Position numbers and translations under genes: made by a program. Shown piece by piece: positions 8,186 through 14,700 of a stretch of 36,561 bases of DNA. Every line of letters starts with the position of its first letter. Positions within the stretch are counted from its first letter, which is position 1. Source of the DNA: Corynebacterium tuscaniense (GTDB lineage Bacteria > Actinomycetota > Actinomycetes > Mycobacteriales > Mycobacteriaceae); assembly GCF_008693065.1 (NCBI RefSeq), contig NZ_VXKH01000015.1, forward strand, positions 1 to 36,561, given 5' to 3'. Below the pieces are notes generated by a model. It was given only the letters and a program-made list of their open reading frames with translations. It was not told where the DNA came from and did no database searches.

Positions 8186-8796
8186 TCCGCGAGCTCCCCT
8201 TAGGAGTCTACGTTCCCGACACCACCCTGGTGCACCGGACCTCCCCAACGCTGAAGTTCCTAGCCATCGTGGCGCTAATCATCCTGACCACATGGCTGCC
8301 TACGCGTCCTTGGCACACGGCCGCGGTTTTGGGCGGTATCCTTCTCGTCTACGCAGTGGCCCGCATCCCTGTGCGCACAACCTGGCGCCAGATCGCCCCC
8401 GTCCTGCCTTTCATGGCATTCCTCGGGGCTTTCATGTGGTGGCAAAACGGCTTTGAAGCGATGCTCACCGTCACTATCGGACTCATCGCTTCCTTCCTCG
8501 CAGCGACGCTGCTCACCCTCACCACAACCGTTGAGGAACTCCTCGCCGCCCTGGAATCAAACATGGCGCCACTATCCCGCATTGGGGTCCCCGTAGACAC
8601 GATCTCGCTGGCGATCGCCCTGACCATCCGACAGATCCCCGTCATCCTGAACACTGCCAACGAATCCCTCGACGCCCGCAAAGCACGCGGCGCACGCTTT
8701 TCCCTACTAGCTTTCGGCACTCCATTGGTCATCCGCAGCATCCGCCGCGCCGAGATGACAGGAGAGGCCCTCATGGCACGTGGCGCCGTCGATTAA
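8182..8796 (+). CDS. bioN: Biotin ECF transporter T component BioN
   Basis: Transmembrane coupling protein that links the BioM ATPase to BioY. The 204-residue protein has several hydrophobic helices and, near the C-terminus, the T-component coupling-helix signature with an Ala-Arg-Gly triplet: ESLDARKARGAR (about residues 155-166), with a second, related MARG near the end. Its ATG overlaps the bioM stop by 4 nt. It ends the bioYMN operon and is convergent with pspA, with a hairpin between the two stops. Confidence 0.92.
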   Translation: MIRELPLGVYVPDTTLVHRTSPTLKFLAIVALIILTTWLPTRPWHTAAVLGGILLVYAVARIPVRTTWRQIAPVLPFMAFLGAFMWWQNGFEAMLTVTIGLIASFLAATLLTLTTTVEELLAALESNMAPLSRIGVPVDTISLAIALTIRQIPVILNTANESLDARKARGARFSLLAFGTPLVIRSIRRAEMTGEALMARGAVD

Positions 8797-8807
8797 GCAT
8801 TGTAAAA

Positions 8808-8837
8808 CCCGGCGGTGGAAAGGATCCACACACCGGG
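8808..8837. terminator. Imperfect hairpin between convergent bioN and pspA
   Basis: CCCGG (8808-8812) pairs with CCGGG (8833-8837), and inside it GTGGA (8815-8819) pairs with TCCAC (8825-8829), leaving a small internal loop. It sits between the two stops and could terminate both operons. There is no T-tract on either side, so it is only a probable terminator. Confidence 0.4.
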
Positions 8838-8857
8838 GCTAAGAGATTCAGAGAGGT

Positions 8858-9703
8858 TTAATTCTCGCCACGCAGCTCTCGCATGCGCTCTGCCACCGCA
8901 TCATCGGAGACGCCAGTGGTGTCAGTGCTGTCAGTGGAACCAGTGGAGCCACTCTCAATGGCTTCCTGCCCCTTGCCGGACTCAAGCTGACCCATCTCAG
9001 CGCGGATCTGCTCTAGGCGGGAGTGACCAGCCATCTGAATGCCAGCCTGCTCAACCTCAGCCATACGACCCTGGACAGAGCCCTGTGCCAGCTCGGCCTG
9101 GCCGAGAGCCTTGGAGTAGCGGCGCTCAATCTTCTCGCGCACCTGGTCCAAATTCGGCTGGTTGCCACCGGTGATTGCATCCATGGACTGCAGGGACTCA
9201 GCAACTTTCTCCTGCATCTTGGCCTGTTCCAGCTGGGAGAGCAGCTTGGAGCGCTCCGCCACCTGCTGCTGCAGCTGCATTGCATTGCGCTCAACGGCCT
9301 GCTTAGCCTGCTGGGCCTGCTGCAAAGCCTGGTCATGAAGCTGCTTGGTGTCCTCAACACCCTGCTCGGCGGTGACCAGTTGAGCGGCGAAAGCCTCAGC
9401 GGCGTTCTCGTACTCGGTGGCCTTCTGGCTGTCACCATCAGCGCGGGCCTTGTCAGCCAACTGGAGAGCCTGACGGGTATTGGACTGCAGTTTCTCCACA
9501 TCCGCCAAGCGACGGTTGAGCTGCATCTCCAGTTGACGCTGGTTACTAATCACGGCCGCCGCCTGCTGGGACAGAGCCTGGTGCTGGCGCTGTGCCTCGC
9601 CGATGGCCTGCTCGATCTGAACTTTGGGGTCAGCGTGCTCGTCGATCTTATTGTCGAAGAGCGCCATCAGGTACTTCCAGGCTTTAACAAACGGATTAGC
9701 CAT
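8858..9703 (-). CDS. pspA: PspA/IM30 family envelope-stress protein
   Basis: Peripheral membrane protein of the ESCRT-III-like PspA/IM30/Vipp1 family, which coats and protects damaged cytoplasmic membrane. The 281-residue product starts [20 protein letters not shown], the usual amphipathic N-terminal helix region, followed by about 200 residues of Gln/Ala/Glu-rich coiled coil. A Gly/Ser/Thr/Asp-rich linker (about residues 245-262) precedes a short charged C-terminal helix. GAAAGG lies about 10 nt before the ATG. It follows clgR with a 111-nt gap, the mycobacterial Rv2745c-Rv2744c arrangement, where ClgR controls pspA. That gap contains TACCAT (minus strand, around 9770) as a possible internal -10, unproven. 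Confidence 0.93.
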   Translation of the reverse strand: MANPFVKAWKYLMALFDNKIDEHADPKVQIEQAIGEAQRQHQALSQQAAAVISNQRQLEMQLNRRLADVEKLQSNTRQALQLADKARADGDSQKATEYENAAEAFAAQLVTAEQGVEDTKQLHDQALQQAQQAKQAVERNAMQLQQQVAERSKLLSQLEQAKMQEKVAESLQSMDAITGGNQPNLDQVREKIERRYSKALGQAELAQGSVQGRMAEVEQAGIQMAGHSRLEQIRAEMGQLESGKGQEAIESGSTGSTDSTDTTGVSDDAVAERMRELRGEN

Positions 9704-9814
9704 GGTGTATTTGCCTTTCTCTCGCGTGCAGAACTGCAGCTGAAGATTATCGTGAAGAAATGTTCGTATACATGGTAGCGGAGCGCACCTGCATGCGCGT
9801 CATGTGAGACCGCT

Positions 9815-10162
9815 TTACACCTCTGCAGCGGCGGGAGGTGTATGTGCCAGTTCGTCTGCCATGGCTTGAAGCGACAGGTTCGCTGCAGCTTCCATCAACA
9901 GTTCAGACACGGTGGTACCCAGTGCCACACACACGGAGGCAAGAAGCTCAGAAGATACTTCCTTGCGTCCACGTTCCAATTCTGACAGGTAACCGGGTGA
10001 CACACGCGCCTGAGACGCCAGTTCACGCAGGGTCACACCTTTATCCGCACGGAATGCGCGCAGAGACATGCCAAGGGCTTCCCGCAGCAGCGGTTCGCGC
10101 ACCTTTTCACGGGTAATAACCTGAGGTGCGGGCTGGTACTTGAGAGTCGTTGTTGTTGCCAT
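9815..10162 (-). CDS. clgR: Transcriptional activator ClgR (XRE-type HTH)
   Basis: Helix-turn-helix regulator of the ClgR family, which activates clp protease genes and, in mycobacteria, the psp membrane-stress genes. The 115-residue product has a Cro/C1-type HTH at about residues 34-90: LGMSLRAFRADKGVTLRELA, then QARVSPGYLSELERGRKEVS as turn and recognition helix. The C-terminus (HTPPAAAEV) ends in small hydrophobic residues, consistent with the Clp-dependent turnover known for ClgR. ATG 10162 gives a family-like length; an ATG at 10201 would add 13 residues and overlap cinA. It starts 8 nt after the cinA stop and precedes pspA. Confidence 0.92.
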   Translation of the reverse strand: MATTTTLKYQPAPQVITREKVREPLLREALGMSLRAFRADKGVTLRELASQARVSPGYLSELERGRKEVSSELLASVCVALGTTVSELLMEAAANLSLQAMADELAHTPPAAAEV

Positions 10163-10170
10163 CACGTTTT

Positions 10171-10668
10171 CTAACGAACCATCCCTTCTTTTTGTTCCCA
10201 TTCGCGTATTTCACGTTCCAGCGCCTCGAGACTTGCTGTCACCGCAGCCTTCCGGATGATTTGTCGGTCACCGTCAACCTTCGGCGCATGCACCGTGATG
10301 GTGCGCATTGGTCCTGCAACAGCAACGTACACTTCGCCCACCGGGTGCCCGTCTTGAGGGGTTGGTCCGGCAACTCCGGTGAGAGCGACGGCCCAATCAG
10401 AACCGCACACGCGCCTCGCACCGCGCGCCATGTGTTCCGCCGTCACCGGTGACACGGGCCCATGCGCAGCCAAGACCTCTGCCGGAACCCCCGCCAAACT
10501 CCCCTTGAGGTCCGTGGCATACGTCACCAGTCCCCCACGCAGCACAGCCGAGGCACCCGACACGTCTGCTACCGTCGCGCACGCGAGGCCTGCGGTGAGG
10601 GATTCGCAGAAGGAAAGGGTGTGGGAGTGGGCCCGGAGGATGCCAATAAGCGAGGCTGCAAGACTCAT
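10171..10668 (-). CDS. cinA: CinA C-terminal-domain protein (PncC-type amidohydrolase)
   Basis: A 165-residue stand-alone CinA C-terminal domain, the form that in other bacteria has nicotinamide-nucleotide amidohydrolase (PncC) activity, recycling NMN to nicotinate mononucleotide. Visible family motifs are SFCESLTAGLACATVADVSGAS near the N-terminus, the LRGGLVTYATDLKGSLAGV stretch, and LTGVAGPTPQDGHPVGEVYVAV. The N-terminal molybdopterin-like COG1058 domain of full-length CinA is absent, as is common in actinobacteria. The ATG overlaps the pgsA stop by 4 nt, and clgR follows after 8 nt, giving a pgsA-cinA-clgR-pspA transcription unit. Activity is inferred from the family. Confidence 0.9.
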   Translation of the reverse strand: MSLAASLIGILRAHSHTLSFCESLTAGLACATVADVSGASAVLRGGLVTYATDLKGSLAGVPAEVLAAHGPVSPVTAEHMARGARRVCGSDWAVALTGVAGPTPQDGHPVGEVYVAVAGPMRTITVHAPKVDGDRQIIRKAAVTASLEALEREIREWEQKEGMVR

Positions 10669-11204
10669 GCTGGTGTCCTATTCGCGCGCGCACCGTCAAC
10701 AAGGTACTGCACGCCCGTGACCACCGTGACCACCACCGCGATGAGCATGACAACAAGCGTTGTCACATCCATCCAGCCAGGAAGTGGGCACAAGTACAGC
10801 GCCACACCAAGCGTCTGCAGCACGGTCTTCAGTTTGCCGCCCTTCGACGCTGGCACCACCTTGCCCTGGCGCAGCATCCACATGCGCCATAGCGTGATAC
10901 CCAGCTCGCGCACCACAATCACCACGGTGATCCAGACCGGCAACGAACTGGCAATATTTAACGTCACCAGCGCCGTGATCATCAGCGCCTTGTCCGCAAT
11001 CGGGTCCGCGATCTTGCCAAAATCGGTGACCAGACCACGCGCACGCGCAATGTCACCATCGAGTTTATCCGTGGCCATCAGTACAACGAACAGGCCAAAC
11101 GCCCACCACCAGTGTTCACTCAGCACAAGCCATGCAAATACCGGCGTGAAAAGAATGCGCAAAGACGTGAGGACGTTCGGAAGATTCCAATTGGACTGTT
11201 TCAC
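10665..11204 (-). CDS. pgsA: CDP-diacylglycerol--glycerol-3-phosphate 3-phosphatidyltransferase family protein
   Basis: Membrane enzyme of the CDP-alcohol phosphotransferase family. By position (cf. M. tuberculosis Rv2746c, pgsA3) it likely makes phosphatidylglycerophosphate, the precursor of phosphatidylglycerol and cardiolipin. The 179-residue protein has four to six hydrophobic helices and the full catalytic motif DG-x2-AR-x8-G-x3-D-x3-D (DGDIARARGLVTDFGKIADP and the following IAD). The GTG at 11204 is chosen because the protein then begins KQSNWNLPNVLTSLR, as in the family, and TAGGCT ends 7 nt before it. An ATG at 11234 would overlap the divergent yciI-like start. The exact substrate within the family is inferred. 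Confidence 0.9.
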   Translation of the reverse strand: MKQSNWNLPNVLTSLRILFTPVFAWLVLSEHWWWAFGLFVVLMATDKLDGDIARARGLVTDFGKIADPIADKALMITALVTLNIASSLPVWITVVIVVRELGITLWRMWMLRQGKVVPASKGGKLKTVLQTLGVALYLCPLPGWMDVTTLVVMLIAVVVTVVTGVQYLVDGARANRTPA

Positions 11205-11211
11205 ACTGCCA

Positions 11212-11217
11212 AGCCTA
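11212..11217 (-). promoter_or_regulatory. -10 element of pgsA-cinA-clgR (leaderless)
   Basis: TAGGCT on the minus strand ends 7 nt before the GTG at 11204. It abuts the divergent TAGAAT box of the yciI-like gene, so the two promoters overlap back to back. Confidence 0.55.
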
Positions 11218-11218
11218 T

Positions 11219-11224
11219 TAGAAT
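11219..11224 (+). promoter_or_regulatory. -10 element of the yciI-like gene (leaderless)
   Basis: TAGAAT ends 8 nt before the ATG at 11233. Confidence 0.5.
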
Positions 11225-11232
11225 CCGCGTCC

Positions 11233-11517
11233 ATGACACACTTCATTGCAACGTACACATACGGAGCGCAGTCGCTTATCGACGAAACACGTCCCGCCCA
11301 CCGCTCCTTCATCGCCCGACTCAAAGATCAGGGCAACGTCATTGCCGCAGGACCGTACGAGGATGGGGCCGAGTCGGTGATCATCCTGAGACTCCCAGAC
11401 GGGGCGTCGTTGGGGGATGCCGCCGAGCTGTTGGCAGATGACCCCTACCTGACCGCTGGTGCCCTGGCTGACCGTGAGTTCCGTGAGTGGAACCCCGTCA
11501 TTAACGTCTGGGAGTAG
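11233..11517 (+). CDS. YciI family protein
   Basis: A 94-residue cytosolic protein of the YciI/YCII ferredoxin-like (dimeric alpha-beta barrel) family. The sequence shows the usual order: a first strand FIATYTYG, a helix with RPAHRSFIARLKDQGNVIAAGPY containing the conserved His and the GNVIAAGP turn, a middle strand SVIILRLPDG, a DPY motif (LADDPYL) and a C-terminal strand REWNPVINVW. The conserved His/Asp pair is thought to form the active site in family members, but no reaction is settled for this protein. It is divergent from pgsA with a 28-bp gap holding both -10 elements. Confidence 0.88.
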   Translation: MTHFIATYTYGAQSLIDETRPAHRSFIARLKDQGNVIAAGPYEDGAESVIILRLPDGASLGDAAELLADDPYLTAGALADREFREWNPVINVWE

Positions 11518-11535
11518 TTTTTGCTTCCTGGGTTT

Positions 11536-11583
11536 TGTGGATAACCAAGCCCAGTAGGTGACGTGTCAACGCGGTTATCCACA
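11536..11583. promoter_or_regulatory. Inverted pair of perfect DnaA boxes
   Basis: TGTGGATAA (11536-11544) and TTATCCACA (11575-11583) are both perfect matches to the DnaA box consensus TTATCCACA, in opposite orientation. They are part of an 11-bp perfect inverted repeat (TGTGGATAACC / GGTTATCCACA) with a 26-bp spacer. They lie in the 119-bp gap between the yciI-like stop and the HNH-protein start, which otherwise contains only a short T-run after the stop and a -10 element. The repeat could instead be a weak hairpin terminator. Confidence 0.6.
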
Positions 11584-11623
11584 GATGCGATCGATTGTCC
11601 TTTCGCTGGTGCTGCCGAGCGTT

Positions 11624-11629
11624 TAGTGT
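11624..11629 (+). promoter_or_regulatory. -10 element of the HNH endonuclease gene (leaderless)
   Basis: TAGTGT ends 7 nt before the ATG at 11637. No ribosome binding site precedes that ATG. Confidence 0.5.
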
Positions 11630-11636
11630 GCGAGAT

Positions 11637-12710
11637 ATGACACGATTCGCGGAATTCCTCGGGGCACTCAGCACCGGCGTAGACACCCTGGCATCCTTTG
11701 AACGCCAGGCAGCGCTGGCTGCCGGTGTGAGTGCCACCCGCGTCCGCGAATGGGAACGCGTCTTCGAGGTCTACTACGGATCCACCTCATGGACGGTCAA
11801 ACAACACACAGCCGTAGAACGGGCGCGCGTGGGACAGTTCTCTATTGACCAGCTGGTGTACATCGAAAACCGCATCAAGCATGTGGAGCCCCAGGCGTTG
11901 CGGTGGAAACTACGCCTGGCTCTCTTGGACGCGCCGGGCGACTATGCATCCCTGACTCGAGCGGCGAAACAAATTGTGCCGGTACCTGAGACGCGTTCAC
12001 CTCGCCCCGGGGTGACCTTCACTGGATCCCGGGGAGGTTACCGCTCAATGATGGTAACAACCCACGAGCGTGACATTGCGGATATTGAATTTAACGTGAC
12101 GCGCAACGTTGACCCCACCCGTCCTGTAGCGCCGCAGCTGGTGGAGCCATTCATGTCGCTTATCCGCAACGGCGGTACTGGCGTCGCACATGCTGTACCG
12201 CGTCCACTGCTCCTGGTGCCACTACCGGACTATACTCGCATCGTCGCGGGCAACGGGGATGAAGTGGTGCTCGGGCTTTCTGACGGCACCACCATCACCG
12301 GCGCTGACTACCTCCAGAAGCATCATGGCGCCGAACTGGAGGTGGCACTCTTCCACCCGGAGGAAGGCGCGGTGAATCTTTACCGCACCCAGCGCCTAGC
12401 CAACCAGAAGCAGCGCGACCTAGCGCGGGCCACACTCACCACGTGCCCAGTCCCCGGTTGCCGCCATGGCGCTGATTCCTGCGAAATTCACCACATCACG
12501 GCCTGGAAGCATGGTGGCGAGACAAACATGGCCAATCTGGCGGTGCTGTGCAGGTATCACAACCGGGTCAATGATGATGACCCATACCGAAATTGGCGCG
12601 GGCGCGTGGCTATGATGCGTGGCACACCCACTTGGGTCTCCCCGCGTGGCCGACCCGCCGCGAACCCGCGCCACCCATTCGGAGCGATGCGTTCACTGTA
12701 TGGACGGTGA
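11637..12710 (+). CDS. HNH endonuclease family protein (DUF222/13E12-like)
   Basis: A 357-residue protein with a C-terminal HNH nuclease domain: CPVPGCRHGADSCEIHHITAWKHGG at about residues 269-294 and LCRYHNRVNDDD near residue 307. The paired Cys residues would bind structural zinc, and the His-His...Asn/His residues would form the metal-dependent active site. The N-terminal 260 residues are helical and resemble the DUF222/13E12-type region that precedes HNH domains in corynebacteria and mycobacteria. This family is often multi-copy per genome, and its biological role is not established. The ATG at 11637 is preferred because TAGTGT ends 7 nt upstream; the frame is open to 11595. It is convergent with terC. 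Confidence 0.85.
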   Translation: MTRFAEFLGALSTGVDTLASFERQAALAAGVSATRVREWERVFEVYYGSTSWTVKQHTAVERARVGQFSIDQLVYIENRIKHVEPQALRWKLRLALLDAPGDYASLTRAAKQIVPVPETRSPRPGVTFTGSRGGYRSMMVTTHERDIADIEFNVTRNVDPTRPVAPQLVEPFMSLIRNGGTGVAHAVPRPLLLVPLPDYTRIVAGNGDEVVLGLSDGTTITGADYLQKHHGAELEVALFHPEEGAVNLYRTQRLANQKQRDLARATLTTCPVPGCRHGADSCEIHHITAWKHGGETNMANLAVLCRYHNRVNDDDPYRNWRGRVAMMRGTPTWVSPRGRPAANPRHPFGAMRSLYGR

Positions 12711-12711
12711 T

Positions 12712-12727
12712 CCCGCGATCTAGCGGG
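12712..12727. terminator. Short hairpin between convergent HNH gene and terC
   Basis: CCCGC (12712-12716) and GCGGG (12723-12727) form a 5-bp stem with a 6-nt loop, overlapping the terC stop codon. It is the only hairpin in the 9-bp gap between the two stops and lacks a T-tract. Weak candidate. Confidence 0.25.
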
Positions 12728-13892
12728 CACCACCGCGCTTGACATCCAGGTGCGAGGTCTCCCGCGAGCCGGTGGCGGTGTGGTCACCCTTACCCGACGT
12801 TGCCGGGTCATCGATCCACTCTATGTGGTTACCGTGGGCATCCACTTTCCGACGATTCCCGTGGTCATCATAGTCAACGTGGTACTTCGCTGCGTCGCGT
12901 TCAAGCACGCCTGCTTTGATATCGGCACGTTCCTTAATGATCGATGCCACAGCCGTCACGATAAGCACGGCCACGATAATCACGAGCGACAGCACGGTGC
13001 TGACCTCAGGCACGTTGACGTTCTGGCCACCGTTGACAAAGGACAGGTTGTTCTCGTGCAGAGCATGAAGCAGCAGCTTCACACCGATGAATCCAAGCAC
13101 CACCGCAAGGCCGTAGGGCAAGTAAACGAGCTTATCCAGTAGACCGTTGAGCAAGAAGTACAGCTGACGCAACCCCAACAACGCAAAAGCGTTGGCAGTG
13201 AACACCAGGAATGCTTCCTGCGTGATGCCGTAGATGGCCGGGATGGAGTCGAAGGCGAACATCACGTCGATAAAGCCAATGGACAGCAGCGCCACGAACA
13301 GCGGGGTGACTGCTTTTTTGCCTGCTTCCGTGGCGGAGAACAAACGGTCGCTGTGATACGACTTCGTCACGGGGATGACCTTGCGCAGTGTCTTGACCAC
13401 GAACATGTCGTTCGGGTCCGGATCTTCCTGGTCAGTAGCCTCGTCGTAGACCAGCTTGATCGCGGTGTACAGCAGGAACGCAGCGAAGATATAGAAGACG
13501 TCCGACCAAGCCTCAATGATCACCGCACCGAGCAAGATGAATGCCAAACGGCAGATCAACGCGATCACAATACCGATGAGGAGCACCTTCTGCTGATACG
13601 CGCGCGGGATCTTAAACGCGCCCATGATGAGTGCGAATACGAACAAGTTGTCCACACTGAGGGACAGTTCCGTGATGTAGCCCGTGAAGAACTGCACGCC
13701 GTGTTCGGCATCCCACAGCCACCACACGATGCCGCCGAAGATGCAAGCCATCGTCATGTAGAACGCTGCCCAGCCACCTGATTCTTTCATGGACGGCTCG
13801 TGCGGGGTACGCACGTGGGAGACGAAGTCAAAGATGAAGAAGCCAAGGATCACCGCTGAGGTGATCAGCCAAATAGAAAGGGGCACATGCAT
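12720..13892 (-). CDS. TerC/Alx family membrane protein, probable Mn2+ exporter
   Basis: Integral membrane protein of the TerC/Alx family, members of which export manganese. The 390-residue protein has about eight hydrophobic segments. It contains the family's acidic membrane motifs, including ELSLSVDNLFVFALIMGAF (about residues 70-90) and the second half-repeat GFIDVMFAFDSIPAIYGITQ, with conserved Asp residues likely to bind metal. The C-terminal 70 residues are charged and cytoplasmic. The ATG at 13892 has a perfect GGAGG 8 nt upstream. That site lies in a hairpin controlled by a yybP-ykoY manganese riboswitch (13927-14031), which independently supports a Mn2+ role. Convergent with the HNH gene. 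Confidence 0.9.
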   Translation of the reverse strand: MHVPLSIWLITSAVILGFFIFDFVSHVRTPHEPSMKESGGWAAFYMTMACIFGGIVWWLWDAEHGVQFFTGYITELSLSVDNLFVFALIMGAFKIPRAYQQKVLLIGIVIALICRLAFILLGAVIIEAWSDVFYIFAAFLLYTAIKLVYDEATDQEDPDPNDMFVVKTLRKVIPVTKSYHSDRLFSATEAGKKAVTPLFVALLSIGFIDVMFAFDSIPAIYGITQEAFLVFTANAFALLGLRQLYFLLNGLLDKLVYLPYGLAVVLGFIGVKLLLHALHENNLSFVNGGQNVNVPEVSTVLSLVIIVAVLIVTAVASIIKERADIKAGVLERDAAKYHVDYDDHGNRRKVDAHGNHIEWIDDPATSGKGDHTATGSRETSHLDVKRGGAR

Positions 13893-13900
13893 GTACGCAA

Positions 13901-13931
13901 CCTCCGGTTGAGATGAAAAAATAACCGGAGG
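13901..13931 (-). promoter_or_regulatory. Ribosome-binding-site sequestering hairpin of terC
   Basis: On the minus strand CCTCCGGTT (13931-13923) is perfectly complementary to AACCGGAGG (13909-13901), giving a 9-bp stem with a 13-nt loop. The second arm contains the terC ribosome binding site GGAGG. The first arm's CCTCC is also the 3' strand of the riboswitch P1 helix, so the two structures exclude each other. Confidence 0.75.
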
Positions 13932-14031
13932 TCTCCCCCACCCTTTCGCATGGTGGGCCGCCTGGACCGGGAACCTCTTAACTGGGTTAGCCGTGTTGAC
14001 GATCCAAGGCGCTTTTGGGGTACTCCCCTCC
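13927..14031 (-). promoter_or_regulatory. yybP-ykoY manganese riboswitch upstream of terC
   Basis: Read on the minus strand, the element begins GGAGGGGAGTA (14031-14021), contains GATCGTCAACACGG (14004-13991) and ends GGAGACCTCC (13936-13927). These match the conserved yybP-ykoY landmarks GGGGAGUA, GUCGUCAAnnCG and AGACCU. P1 is GGAGG:CCTCC (14031-14027 with 13931-13927), and a 6-bp CCCACC/GGTGGG arm lies near the 3' side. It precedes a TerC-family gene, a standard context for this aptamer. Mn2+ binding should stabilise P1, free the ribosome binding site from the hairpin at 13901-13931 and turn translation on. TAGGGT at 14043-14048 may be the -10. Confidence 0.85.
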
Positions 14032-14094
14032 AACAGGAAGCAACCCTACTTGATCGCTCCAGCGAGCACACACCCCGACCCGCAGCGCCGACGC

Positions 14095-14697
14095 TTAGAC
14101 AGCGAAAGGGTCGTCGTCGGCATCGAGGTTAAGCCGGAGCTCAATCGCGTCAGCGATGTCGGAGACGAATTCTTCACCGTAGCGGTCCGCAACGAACGCT
14201 GCGGCCATGTCGGTTCCAGCGGCAACTCCCGACGATGTCCACCGGTCGCGGTCATGCACCCACCGCGCAGAGCGGCGCCACTCAATATTCTCGCCGAAGC
14301 TCGTGGCCCAATCGAAAGCTCTCTTGTTGCTCGTCGCAGTGTATCTCTCGAGCAAGCCCGCAACAGCGAGAAGCGCGGATCCCGTGCACACCGACATCAG
14401 GATCTGCCGCCCGGCGGCCATCGCCTTCAACTGGGCAAGAAAGTGGTCGTCTTCCACCAGCCGGCGCGTCCCCATGCCACCCGGCACGAACAGCACATCC
14501 CCGGTTGCCGAACTGAAGTCGCCGTCGACGCCGAGTCGGACACCTTGAGAACTCGTGACGGAACCACCATCCGCTGAAAGCATTTCCACGTCGAAGTCGT
14601 CGACTTTGGACAGCACTTCTACTGGGCCGGCCACATCGAGCAGCTCAACATCGTCGAAAAGAACAACAGAGAACCGGAACCCGGGAGTAGTGCCCAT
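14095..14697 (-). CDS. DJ-1/PfpI family protein
   Basis: A 200-residue cytosolic protein of the DJ-1/PfpI superfamily (class I glutamine-amidotransferase-like fold). It begins with the strand FSVVLFDDVELLDVAGPVEVL, whose acidic residues are typical, has the LFVPGGMGTRRL turn, and carries the nucleophile-elbow cysteine in MSVCTGSALLA (about residues 101-111). The arrangement fits the isonitrile-hydratase/ThiJ-like subgroup, but the substrate is unknown. The ATG at 14697 follows the ftsK stop by 3 nt, so it is probably co-transcribed with ftsK. The 60 bp between its stop and the terC riboswitch hold the presumed terC promoter. Confidence 0.87.
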   Translation of the reverse strand: MGTTPGFRFSVVLFDDVELLDVAGPVEVLSKVDDFDVEMLSADGGSVTSSQGVRLGVDGDFSSATGDVLFVPGGMGTRRLVEDDHFLAQLKAMAAGRQILMSVCTGSALLAVAGLLERYTATSNKRAFDWATSFGENIEWRRSARWVHDRDRWTSSGVAAGTDMAAAFVADRYGEEFVSDIADAIELRLNLDADDDPFAV

Positions 14698-14700
14698 CGG

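Noticed and set aside
9704..9814. ClgR operator in front of pspA
   Set aside because: GCGC-containing inverted sequence is present (GCGCATGCAGGTGCGC), but the spacing does not fit the CGC-N5-GCG type motif, so I do not call it.
11518..12719. Insertion sequence or integrated element around the HNH gene
   Set aside because: No transposase, target-site duplication, terminal inverted repeat or tRNA attachment site. The only inverted repeat is the internal DnaA-box pair.
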